A stretch of DNA of 64,000 nt from CAITNM01 sp021298215 (lineage in GTDB: Bacteria > Pseudomonadota > Alphaproteobacteria > Paracaedibacterales > CAITNM01), in contig JBKCOJ010000007.1 in the NCBI GenBank assembly GCA_046309815.1, positions 102,966 through 166,965 of the forward strand, written 5' to 3'. Positions within the stretch are counted from its first letter, which is position 1; each line of letters opens with the position of its first letter. A program made the translations under genes and the position numbers. The notes beneath the pieces are model-generated. The model was given only the letters and a program-made list of their open reading frames with translations, searched no databases and was not told the origin of the DNA. Below, piece by piece: positions 52,383 to 60,821 of the stretch.

Positions 52383-55214
52383 TCAATCAGAAAAAACTTT
52401 AAAAATTCTATTTGATTCACCATCAGCCACAAAAATATTATTATTGCTATCAACTACTAATCCATATCCATCATATGCTGGACCAGACACGGCATCTAAA
52501 TTACTGTTAGAAACATATGTGCTTCCCGACTGTACCCACCGATACAAATGCATATAATTATCAGTTGTCAAAAGTTGATTTCCAAGATATGAGCAAACGG
52601 CTTGAACTGGTGGGCTTCCCACATTATATGTAAATAACGTAGATACATTATATACACCTCCTGATGTTGTGACCTTTCGAATGGTATTATCACTATCTGC
52701 TATGAGAAGATTACCACTGTTATCAATTGACATCATACCTGGGCTCATAAAGCGTGCTGCCGTTCCTACTCCATCGAGATGTGAACCTCCACTACCGCCA
52801 GCAATGGTTGTAATAATGCCGGTACTTGCGTCAATTTTTCTAATACGGTTGTTATTAGTATCTGCAAAATAGGTATTACCAACAGAATCGCGCACGATTC
52901 CCCTTGGGTTATTTAACACTGCGACATTTGCTAGCCCACCATCACCGGTAAATGTTGTCGTTCCGTTTCCTGCGATAGTTGAAATGCTTCCACCTAACGT
53001 AAATTTTCGAACGCGCTGATTATTAGAATCTGCAATATAGACGCCTGCATTACTCGCAAAAACTCCTTGAGGCGAAGCCAACCAAGCAGAAGTTGCAGCT
53101 ATTCCATCACTATTAAAACCATAGTTCCCATTTCCTGCTACAGTATATATACGGCCTTGCGTATACGTGCCATTACTCGCCGCATTCCACACCATACGAA
53201 TACGTTGGTTATTTTGGTCTGCTATGTATATGTTGCCTGCACCATCTACAGAAATTCCTTGTGGATAGGCCAACGAAGCAGAGGTTGCAGCTATTCCATC
53301 ACCGTTGAAACCATAGCCTCCTGTTCCAACAACAGTAGAGATCGCTCCCCCTAGGGTAAATTTTCGAATACGACAATTGTATTGATCTGCAAAATATATA
53401 TTGCCTGCATTATCTATTGTAATTCCTATTGGGGGAGATATCATAGCAGAAGTTGCGGCGATTCCGTCACCATTGAAACCATTAGTTCCTGTTCCAGCCA
53501 CGGTATATATGCGACCTTGGGTATACGTAGCGTTACTTGCAGCACCCCATACCATACGAATGCGATTATTGCTTTGATCTGTAATGTATATATTGCCAGC
53601 GCTATCAAAGCATAAATCTCTAGGTGAACTTAAACCAGCGTTGATAGCAAGCCCACCATCACCTGTATAAGCAGTGTTTCCATTACCGGCAATAGTTGAA
53701 ATATTACCACCTAGCTGGAATTTACGAATGCGATTGTTATTGGAATCTGCGATATATATATCGCCCGCATTACTCGCAAAAACTCCTTGAGGCGAAGCCA
53801 ACCAAGCTGAGGTCGCCGCCACTGCGTCATTATTAAAACCATAGTTCCCATTTCCAGCTACGGTATATATATACCCTTGCGTATACGTGCCATTACTAGC
53901 CGCATTCCACACCATACGAATGCGTTGGTTATTGTAATCTGCGATATATATATTCCCAGCGTTGTCTACAGAAATTCCCTGAAGATAAGGCAACCAAGCA
54001 GAAGTTGCTACACCACCATCACCTCCAAACCCAAAAGCTCCATTTCCAGCAACGGTAGAGATCGCTCCCCCTAACGTAAATTTTCGAAGACGATAGTTGC
54101 TAGAATCTGCTACATAAATGTTATTTAACGCATCGACAAAAACATCGGTAGGACTGTTTAACCAAGTAGACGTGGCTAAACCGCCATCACCATTGAAGCC
54201 CCCAGATCCATTTCCTGCTACAGTATATATACGGCCTTGTGTATACATGCCATTGCTCGCTGCATTCCAAACCATACGAATACGTTGGTTATTTTGGTCG
54301 GCTATGTATATGTTGCCTGCACCATCTAGAGAAATCCCCTGTGGATAGGTCAACGAAGTAGAAGTTGCAATTACTCCATCACCACCAAAACCATAACCTC
54401 CATTTCCAGCAACGGTAGAGATCGCTCCCCCTAACGTAAATTTTCGAATACGACAATTGTATTGATCAGCCACATAAATATTATTTAACGCATCGACAAA
54501 AACACTTTTTGGTGAGCTCAAAAAGGCAGAAGTTGCGGCTATTCCATCACCATTGAAACCTTGAGTTCCTGTTCCTGCAATAGTGTAAATGTTTCCTTGT
54601 GTATACGTACTATTACTAGCCGCACCCCATACCATGCGAATACGATGATTATTAGTATCAGCAATGTATAGATTATTTAGCGCATCAAGAAAAACTCGAC
54701 TTGGGTTATAGATTGAGGAAGAAGTAGCTGGCATGGCATCACCTGTATTGCCTCCTGCAACTGTGGAAATATTACCACCTAACGTAAATTTACGAATACG
54801 ATTGTTATTCGAGTCAGCCACAAAAATATTTCCGGCAGAATCAACTTTTACACTTCGCGGAGCCGATAATAAAGCAGACGTAGCCAGGCCGCCGTCTCCT
54901 GAAAAACCAGAAGCTCCTGTACCAGCGATGGTATAAATATTTCCTTGGATATAGGTACCGTTACTAGCGGGCCCCCATACCATACGAATGCGATTATTGC
55001 TGGTATCAGCGATATACGTCGTATTATTACTATCCACAAAAACCCCCATAGGATTTACCACGGCTGCAATCGTTGGCGAACCACCGTCTCCTGGATAAAC
55101 GCCACCACCTGCAATCGTGGAGACATCATAACTGGCTTCAGCTGATGAATTAAAAGTCCATAATAAGCCAAATAAAACATAAAAAATTAGGGAATTATTT
55201 TTATTATTTCTCAT
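52383..55214 (-). CDS. secreted NHL-repeat protein, 5' part of TGA-interrupted gene
   Basis: 943 residues from ATG 55214; an in-frame TTG at 55241 is less likely. Signal peptide NSLIFYVLFGLLWTFNSSA then EASYDVSTIAGGG, almost the same mature start as the 1300-residue paralog. About 14-15 NHL units follow, many with IAGNGNYGFN or VAGNGSGGFNGDGG cores. The frame ends RIFKVFSD then TGA (52383-52385), where comparable units have a Gly-Ser-Tyr loop: GGA to TGA explains the stop. The full ancestral protein would be about 1530 residues with the C-terminal module now stranded downstream. Confidence 0.72.
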   Translation of the reverse strand: MRNNKNNSLIFYVLFGLLWTFNSSAEASYDVSTIAGGGVYPGDGGSPTIAAVVNPMGVFVDSNNTTYIADTSNNRIRMVWGPASNGTYIQGNIYTIAGTGASGFSGDGGLATSALLSAPRSVKVDSAGNIFVADSNNNRIRKFTLGGNISTVAGGNTGDAMPATSSSIYNPSRVFLDALNNLYIADTNNHRIRMVWGAASNSTYTQGNIYTIAGTGTQGFNGDGIAATSAFLSSPKSVFVDALNNIYVADQYNCRIRKFTLGGAISTVAGNGGYGFGGDGVIATSTSLTYPQGISLDGAGNIYIADQNNQRIRMVWNAASNGMYTQGRIYTVAGNGSGGFNGDGGLATSTWLNSPTDVFVDALNNIYVADSSNYRLRKFTLGGAISTVAGNGAFGFGGDGGVATSAWLPYLQGISVDNAGNIYIADYNNQRIRMVWNAASNGTYTQGYIYTVAGNGNYGFNNDAVAATSAWLASPQGVFASNAGDIYIADSNNNRIRKFQLGGNISTIAGNGNTAYTGDGGLAINAGLSSPRDLCFDSAGNIYITDQSNNRIRMVWGAASNATYTQGRIYTVAGTGTNGFNGDGIAATSAMISPPIGITIDNAGNIYFADQYNCRIRKFTLGGAISTVVGTGGYGFNGDGIAATSASLAYPQGISVDGAGNIYIADQNNQRIRMVWNAASNGTYTQGRIYTVAGNGNYGFNSDGIAATSAWLASPQGVFASNAGVYIADSNNQRVRKFTLGGSISTIAGNGTTTFTGDGGLANVAVLNNPRGIVRDSVGNTYFADTNNNRIRKIDASTGIITTIAGGSGGSHLDGVGTAARFMSPGMMSIDNSGNLLIADSDNTIRKVTTSGGVYNVSTLFTYNVGSPPVQAVCSYLGNQLLTTDNYMHLYRWVQSGSTYVSNSNLDAVSGPAYDGYGLVVDSNNNIFVADGESNRIFKVFSD

Positions 55215-55423
55215 AAATATATTTAATTTTTGAGTTAACAAAAATAATTATTATTTAAAATAATTAAATTATTATTAATGGAAATATAATATTTTTTTGA
55301 TCAAACTTCTCTTTTTATGATTTAAAAAGAATAAAATAATTGATCGCTGTTGCTTATCTCGGCGTAAAGATAATCATAGGATCATGTTGAAAAAATTTAG
55401 AACAATGGGTGAAGAGAGGTCAG

Positions 55424-56803
55424 CTAACTGCCATGAAGTGTTTCGCCTACCAAATCACCAAGTTGTGCGAATTCCCTAATCTCTCGTTGAAGAGCTGCCA
55501 TCGCTGACTGCTTAAGCACTTCAAGTCTGGCCGATTCCGTAATAGCTTCTGGTAAATCCGCATCTCGGACGCCAGCAAGAGCATCGCTAAGGCTTAACGC
55601 TTCACCCGCCATGTTTTCTTCTATATGCTCAACCCCTATAACGACATTAGCGATTTTTGTTCTTTCGGTAGATATTTTATTAATTGCTGCATCAATGGCT
55701 GCCAATGCAGCTTCAGCTCCCATTTGAGAGGAGATATCTGGAAGCACGGAATCGAAAAGAGCTTCGGCTCGCATATCAGCAAGCGTAACAGTTTTTACCC
55801 CTGAAGCTTGCGTTAGACCACTTGTGAATCCAGCAGCATCGGGAGTATTCCCACCAATGGTAATTGATAGCACCGAGGATAAAGTAATCGAACCAGCATA
55901 GTCGCCAACGCTGGGCCCCCATACATTTTGTGCCGTAATATGTTGATACCCAATACTTAAATTACGACCATCTGTTGCTCTAATTTGCAAAAATCCGTCA
56001 ACATTTTCAGCAACAATATGTTCATCGGCTAAGTCATCAAAAGCATTAATGGCAGCCACTGCCTGGTCAACAATTTGGCCTGATGATTCCGTGCCTGCAA
56101 ATTCACCAAGCGGCACAGTAATACCGTTGATCAAAATGGATGGATTAGCAACGGTTCTGCTGACAAAATTTCCAGATCCTGTAGCTGATGTAGAGGCAGA
56201 AGCCGTTACTTGAGTTGTGCTTGAAAAGTTGTTAATTGCAGCTGCTATAGCACTCGCATCACCTGTAACGGTGCCGATATCCTGGCCATTAATTGTTAAG
56301 TCTCCAACAACAAGATCAGAGGCTACAGGAGAACCAGGTACGTTTGCTTGTTTAATGGCTGCGTTTGTGGATAGGTAATTAACCGAAAATGTTCCATCAA
56401 GTAAGGTTCGTGAGCCCCATTTTGCCTCAGCATTTTCCGTGATAAGAGCAAGCTTTTCCTGAAAACTTAAATTGATATCTCTTCTATCAGTATCTGTGTT
56501 AGTACCGTTGATTGCCGCAACGGCGTGTGCCCGCATTTGCGTTAAGATTTCTGCATTTGCATTTAAAACTGTATCGGCAATTTGGAGTGTGTTATTCAAT
56601 TGTTGAGCAATACTAGCAATGCGTCTCGTGATTGTTAGACTACCTTCAATACTTTTTGATTGTGTAGATGTTGAAGGATTGGTTGCAGGATTGGGGTTTT
56701 CCAGTCCTGATGCAATTTTAGCATTAACATTTCTTAGCGCTTTATCGTGACGAGTATTTATATTTATTATATTTTGAGAGTTGCTAATGCTTAAATTACT
56801 CAT
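55424..56803 (-). CDS. flagellin-like protein
   Basis: About 459 residues from ATG 56803; a TTG at 56857 extends it but adds an atypical N-terminus. The N-terminal conserved flagellin region is recognisable: a helical NTRHDKALRNVNAKIASG, then IARRIASIAQQLNNTLQIAD-like sequence (about 60-80) and EKLALITENAEAKWGSRTLLD. The C-terminal partner helix is AALAAIDAAINKISTERTKI and VEHIEENMAGEALSLSDALA. The middle (150-360) is a variable domain. No other flagellar gene lies in this window, so whether a filament is assembled is unknown. Divergently placed from the secreted gene at 57013. Confidence 0.75.
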   Translation of the reverse strand: MSNLSISNSQNIININTRHDKALRNVNAKIASGLENPNPATNPSTSTQSKSIEGSLTITRRIASIAQQLNNTLQIADTVLNANAEILTQMRAHAVAAINGTNTDTDRRDINLSFQEKLALITENAEAKWGSRTLLDGTFSVNYLSTNAAIKQANVPGSPVASDLVVGDLTINGQDIGTVTGDASAIAAAINNFSSTTQVTASASTSATGSGNFVSRTVANPSILINGITVPLGEFAGTESSGQIVDQAVAAINAFDDLADEHIVAENVDGFLQIRATDGRNLSIGYQHITAQNVWGPSVGDYAGSITLSSVLSITIGGNTPDAAGFTSGLTQASGVKTVTLADMRAEALFDSVLPDISSQMGAEAALAAIDAAINKISTERTKIANVVIGVEHIEENMAGEALSLSDALAGVRDADLPEAITESARLEVLKQSAMAALQREIREFAQLGDLVGETLHGS

Positions 56804-57012
56804 AAAGTTCTCATACCCTTCTGATCTTAAATCATCATCATGCAATTTTCGCGCCAATAGCTATATATAAGTGATTTGATCAAATTTTTTAAAAATTACT
56901 TATAATTTTAAATTATTACTTAAACCTTAAATATATATTAACTTTTTTTGCCTTTAATAATCTTAAACATTACTCGCTTTGGCGATCACTCAAATGTTAA
57001 GGAGATTCCGTC
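56804..57012. promoter_or_regulatory. divergent intergenic region, flagellin-like gene / exported-family gene
   Basis: Very AT-rich, about 200 bases, with runs such as CTTAAACCTTAAATATATAT. It should hold promoters for both flanking genes. A strong AAGGAGATT lies 9 bases before the ATG at 57013. I see no sigma-28-type element I would trust. Confidence 0.4.
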
Positions 57013-58044
57013 ATGGCACACATTAAATATGTATTATTATCTATTTTGACCTTTTTCACGTATGCTAAGGCCGCGCAAGATTTAACTCATTATATAGCTG
57101 GAGGAGAGACTATTATTAATGGGTCAAAAGCAAAAGTTACTTCCAGGTCTGATACTATTATTATTGGCGGCGCTGGCGGATTCCATGGGTATACCCCACC
57201 TAGTGCCAAGTGCGCTGTTCTTTACATAAACTTTTCTTGCTCTGCAGATGCTGTTGAGCCTAATACAATGTTAACATCTTTCCCCTCTTTTCCACCAACA
57301 GTCCAAGAAATCTGGCTTCAAGGAGACGCTAGAGGATATGACACTCTTGTTCAAAACGGCGCTGAATTTGCATTGCCCAATCCTGCAACAGAAACAATTG
57401 TGCGCTTTAATCTCAGCAATGCTCCTACAACGAGTCCTCGTTCTTGGTTTAAAACCCCATCTCTAGCAGCCGGGTGTTGGTTATGTATCGAGCCTTTTTC
57501 TCAAGATCCCCATATTGATAATGTGTTACCAATAAATGGAGCTCAACCAAATAAGCCTTCTCGAGTGATGATAGGATCACGTGTTACTCCTAGCGTTGGT
57601 TTTGCGGTTCTTCTTGCTGGAGCAGTCTCTCCGGTATATTTTCAAAGACATCCTAATCTTCCTTACCATGACTCTTATTTAGCTCCTCTAACTCTTCAAG
57701 AAGAAACAACCTTTTATGGTCATGTTAATGGGTTAAGTCTTGATTGGGTGGGTGATTTACCAGAAATGAGTGATTCTTCTCTCATAAAATTCATGCTTCA
57801 AACTGACATTGTGAATCCAACAGCAGAAGCAGGGCTTGCCGGATTTTTCATTGCCTCAAATAGAGTATTGCAAATTTATGATGCAAATAAGACTGGTCTA
57901 CCACTATTAAAACAAACACGTGGAGCTGGAGGAGCGAGCAATATAGAAGTAGAAGTGCTTGACACTCCCGAGCACAAGAAGTCTCCACTTTCTCCTGTCA
58001 TGATACCTCAACGTTTACCGATTACAAAATTTCCAACATATTGA
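57013..58044 (+). CDS. exported-family protein, paralog 1 of 3
   Basis: 343 residues. Signal peptide IKYVLLSILTFFTYAKA then AQDLTHY. Shares a block order with the two following genes: IIIGGAGGFHGYTPPSAKC near 50, PPTVQEIWLQGDA near 97, a PTTSPRSWFKTPSLAAGC block near 138, EPFSQDPHIDNVLPING near 162, a QRHPNLPYHDSYLAPLTLQE block near 215, and a TTFYGHVNGLSLDW block. Strand-rich and glycine-rich. No known family recognised. Preceded by AAGGAGATT. Confidence 0.68.
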   Translation: MAHIKYVLLSILTFFTYAKAAQDLTHYIAGGETIINGSKAKVTSRSDTIIIGGAGGFHGYTPPSAKCAVLYINFSCSADAVEPNTMLTSFPSFPPTVQEIWLQGDARGYDTLVQNGAEFALPNPATETIVRFNLSNAPTTSPRSWFKTPSLAAGCWLCIEPFSQDPHIDNVLPINGAQPNKPSRVMIGSRVTPSVGFAVLLAGAVSPVYFQRHPNLPYHDSYLAPLTLQEETTFYGHVNGLSLDWVGDLPEMSDSSLIKFMLQTDIVNPTAEAGLAGFFIASNRVLQIYDANKTGLPLLKQTRGAGGASNIEVEVLDTPEHKKSPLSPVMIPQRLPITKFPTY

Positions 58045-58063
58045 TAAATACAAGATTATCTAT

Positions 58064-58096
58064 AAAAGCCATCTATGAATTCTATAGATGGCTTTT
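58064..58096 (+). terminator. rho-independent terminator
   Basis: AAAAGCCATCTATGAATTC then TATAGATGGCTTTTATT: a 12-base stem with T-rich tail, 20 bases after the stop of paralog 1. Confidence 0.8.
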
Positions 58097-58161
58097 ATTA
58101 TTTCGTAAATATACTAAGCTCTTCAAAATTTAGCTAAACCAAACTCCTAAAGATCAACACA

Positions 58162-58198
58162 AAAAGAGAGAAAACAAGAACGTTTTCTCTCTTTTTTA
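58162..58198. terminator. hairpin with T-run, bidirectional
   Basis: AAAAGAGAGAAAAC, loop, GTTTTCTCTCTTTTTT. A perfect 14-base stem flanked by A-run and T-run, so it could end transcription in either direction. Confidence 0.7.
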
Positions 58199-58471
58199 TT
58201 AGGCCTAAAACTCTTTATACAAGCCAAAACTAAATAAAAACAAAATATAGTTAAAATATTTCTTAAATATTTATTTATATATTAAATCTTGATTAACTAT
58301 TAATTGATATAAATAGAAATATTAGCAATATTCGAAAGAATAAATATTTTGAATTTGAATAATATTTTGTCGAATCCTGCTTTGCAGCAAGAAACCGTAC
58401 CCAACTGATTTTTTCAAAGGCAGTTCTTGTTGAACTTAACAACAATTTAAAAATATTAGGGAGATTCTAAT

Positions 58472-59446
58472 ATGAAAAAGCAATTACGTTTATTAGCCAC
58501 AGCAGCTGCGCTTGGTTCATGCCTTCAAGCTGCAACACAGTATATCGTTGGTCAAGAATTCGATTCAGTTCGTGTAGATACAGTTAGAGTAGGAACTAGT
58601 GGAGGTTTCCATGGTTACCAAGCTCCTTCTGCTGCCATTAAAACATTGATTGTAAACTTTGTTAGCTCTGGTGGAGTTGCTGAAAGAAACACGATACAAA
58701 CAAATGCATATACAGGAAGCGGACCTGTTCCTTATTTACCAGCATCTGTTAAGCAACTTTATATAACAGGCAATGCTTCAGATTACGCAACACTTGTGTT
58801 AGGAAATTCTGATACCCTATATGCTGAATTGAAGGCACCTTGTGCATATGCATTAATTACCCCTGCAGCAAGTACAGCAGTTCGTTTTGCACTACAAGAG
58901 GCACCATCATCATCGCCAGCTACTTGGTTCCAATCTCCTTTATTGGCTAACTGCGCTGTTACGGTCGAGCCAAGCAGTCAAGATCCTTGGTTAGAAAAAG
59001 TTGTTCCTATGAATGGCGGAAACATTATAATTGGTTCTCCTGTTGCTATAGGAGATGATTTCAGCACACAATTAAGCGCCGTTCGCGGAACACTACAAAT
59101 ATCAAGACACCCTTCTGTTACTCTTGCTCAAGCAAGCACTCAAGCTGTTGCTACTCTGACCGGAGACCTAATTTCTCCATATCCGATATATGGGATAAGT
59201 ATCGATGGCGCCTACGACCTGACGTTTAATGGAACAACAACAAGTCTTGTTGATGTGACTTCAACAACTGCTGGTCAAAAGATTACTGTTAGCGCAGGCA
59301 AAACTGCTCAGGTAGTTTATAACCAACTAGATAAACCAGAATTTTCTCAGCTAGATCTTAAATCTGGAGCTTACTTTAACGCTAATGCTACAGCTGAAAA
59401 AACTGGAACAAAGTTCACTTTACCAAAATTAGTAACAAACTCTTAA
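58472..59446 (+). CDS. exported-family protein, paralog 2 of 3
   Basis: 324 residues. Signal peptide LRLLATAAALGSCLQA then ATQYIVGQEF. Shared blocks: VGTSGGFHGYQAPSAA near 42, LPASVKQLYITGNASDYATL near 89, APSSSPATWFQSPLLANC near 147, EPSSQDPWLEKVVPMNGG near 170, and SRHPSVTLAQASTQA near 210. The C-terminal 60 residues differ from paralogs 1 and 3, with AGKTAQVVYNQLDKPEF. Strong GGGAGATT before the ATG and a terminator after it suggest a single-gene transcript. Confidence 0.68.
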   Translation: MKKQLRLLATAAALGSCLQAATQYIVGQEFDSVRVDTVRVGTSGGFHGYQAPSAAIKTLIVNFVSSGGVAERNTIQTNAYTGSGPVPYLPASVKQLYITGNASDYATLVLGNSDTLYAELKAPCAYALITPAASTAVRFALQEAPSSSPATWFQSPLLANCAVTVEPSSQDPWLEKVVPMNGGNIIIGSPVAIGDDFSTQLSAVRGTLQISRHPSVTLAQASTQAVATLTGDLISPYPIYGISIDGAYDLTFNGTTTSLVDVTSTTAGQKITVSAGKTAQVVYNQLDKPEFSQLDLKSGAYFNANATAEKTGTKFTLPKLVTNS

Positions 59447-59451
59447 CAATC

Positions 59452-59486
59452 TCACCTTGCCACTTTTTAGTGGCAAGGTGATTTAT
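59452..59486 (+). terminator. rho-independent terminator
   Basis: TCACCTTGCCAC, loop TTTTTA, GTGGCAAGGTGA, then TTTATCTT. A strong 12-base stem directly after paralog 2. Confidence 0.85.
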
Positions 59487-59655
59487 CTTGCCCAACTAAA
59501 ATACAATAAGTTCATCAAAATTTAATTATTTTTTAAATATTTATATATAAAAATATTAAATATGAGATGATTTACTATTGCAATACTTCATATTTTCTCA
59601 TTTGCAAAAAATCTCTCTTTAAGCTGCATATTCTAACTCTCAAGGAGATTTTAAG

Positions 59656-60639
59656 ATGACACAACGATTAGGGTCTATTCTTCTGTTTATCATATGTTTT
59701 ATCAGCCAGCTTAAAGCACAAACAGTATATGAATGCGGTATTGAAACGGGAAAGAAAAGGTTTGATACCGTTCTTTTAGGAAGCGCCGGCGGTTTTAATG
59801 GTTACCGAGACCCAAGCCCTAAGTGCGATCAAATATATATCACCTTTACAACGAACAATTCACCATCCTCCCCAAACTACATACCAACAAATGAATTTAC
59901 TGGCGTGGGAAGCGCACCTTTTATAGCACCCTGGGTAAAACACCTTCATATCATTGGTGATCTATCTACCTTTGACACCATCGTATCAGGGAATACAAAC
60001 GTTAGCGGAGATGGAAATGTTCCTATTTATCCCCCAGTCGCGTACGGACTACCCACACCTAATTCAGGAACAACTATCCATTTTTCTTTAGATAAACCAC
60101 CTGCAAGCAACCCTTTAACATGGTTTCAACGCCCATTACCGGCAAATTGCACTGTTGTTGTAGAGCTGAGGTCATGCGATCCATTTTTAGATAAAATATT
60201 GCCTTTAAACGGTGGGTATGTAGTGATTGGCGCCCCAACAAAGCTTCCTATTGGCTTTTCGGACGCAGCAGCTTCTTCAAAACCTATTGTTTTTCAACGA
60301 CACCCAGAGCTTCCTCTTGCAAGCGCTTACGCGCAAGCTAAACTTATCATGCAAGAAGAAACTACTTTCAACGCAGCTGTTTGGGGGATTAGTTTAAATG
60401 GCGCTTTTCTTTCACATTTTTCACGGGATTCAAGCTTAGCCATACCAGATGAAGACTCAGCAGCGGCTGGTTTTGCTGTTGCCCGAGGAAAAGCCGTGAT
60501 TTTGTATACAAAAGATCTTGAAGCTATACCAACTATAAAGGAATTTTCAGCACCAGGGGGCTCGAATTTCTTGGTCAGCAAGAAGGTTGATGAAGAAAAA
60601 TTACCACTCACTACAGTTGCTCCTGTTCGCCATTATTAG
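59656..60639 (+). CDS. exported-family protein, paralog 3 of 3
   Basis: 327 residues. Signal peptide LGSILLFIICFISQLKA then QTVYECG. Same blocks as its paralogs: LLGSAGGFNGYRDPSPKC near 41, APWVKHLHIIGDLSTFDT near 95, PPASNPLTWFQRPLPANC near 150, RSCDPFLDKILPLNGGY near 174, and QRHPELPLASAYAQAKL near 215. In block four the Pro-Ser-Ser-Gln of paralog 2 is replaced by Leu-Arg-Ser-Cys. AAGGAGATT precedes the ATG and a terminator follows. Confidence 0.68.
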   Translation: MTQRLGSILLFIICFISQLKAQTVYECGIETGKKRFDTVLLGSAGGFNGYRDPSPKCDQIYITFTTNNSPSSPNYIPTNEFTGVGSAPFIAPWVKHLHIIGDLSTFDTIVSGNTNVSGDGNVPIYPPVAYGLPTPNSGTTIHFSLDKPPASNPLTWFQRPLPANCTVVVELRSCDPFLDKILPLNGGYVVIGAPTKLPIGFSDAAASSKPIVFQRHPELPLASAYAQAKLIMQEETTFNAAVWGISLNGAFLSHFSRDSSLAIPDEDSAAAGFAVARGKAVILYTKDLEAIPTIKEFSAPGGSNFLVSKKVDEEKLPLTTVAPVRHY

Positions 60640-60647
60640 GAAATTCT

Positions 60648-60682
60648 AGATACCTATAAAATGTTATAGGTATCTTTTTTGA
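60648..60682 (+). terminator. rho-independent terminator
   Basis: AGATACCTATAA, short loop, TTATAGGTATCTTTTTT, immediately after paralog 3. Confidence 0.85.
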
Positions 60683-60821
60683 TAAAAAATGGATATAGGA
60701 AAAACAGATAAGCAAGCACGCAAACTTTTGTGCAATTCATTGATTTTCACACGGATATCCTTCTTTAAAAAGACAATTATGGGCTTGCTTATCTAAACTA
60801 TGTATTACTTAGCAAAAAAAT

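Larger units (their letters stand above)
58045..58471. other. intergenic region with two hairpins
   Basis: 427 bases without a gene. Holds a terminator (58064-58096) after paralog 1, a second perfect hairpin with T-run (58162-58198), then AT-rich sequence and the promoter region of paralog 2, ending in GGGAGATTC before the ATG at 58472. Confidence 0.6.

Noticed and set aside
6792..52385. Reassigned stop codon to explain in-frame stops
   Set aside because: TAG, TAA and TGA are all involved, and core genes use all normally as stops (for example TAA in fabH, TAG in engB), so a variant code does not fit.
48719..54936. Numerous plus-strand ORFs opposite the NHL genes
   Set aside because: They are antisense shadows of the repeat coding sequence, repetitive and without ribosome-binding sites.
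46617..55214. Dense periodic DNA repeats that might suggest a CRISPR or satellite array
   Set aside because: The period follows protein-coding NHL units of about 150-180 bases with codon-level variation; there are no short identical repeats separated by unique spacers.
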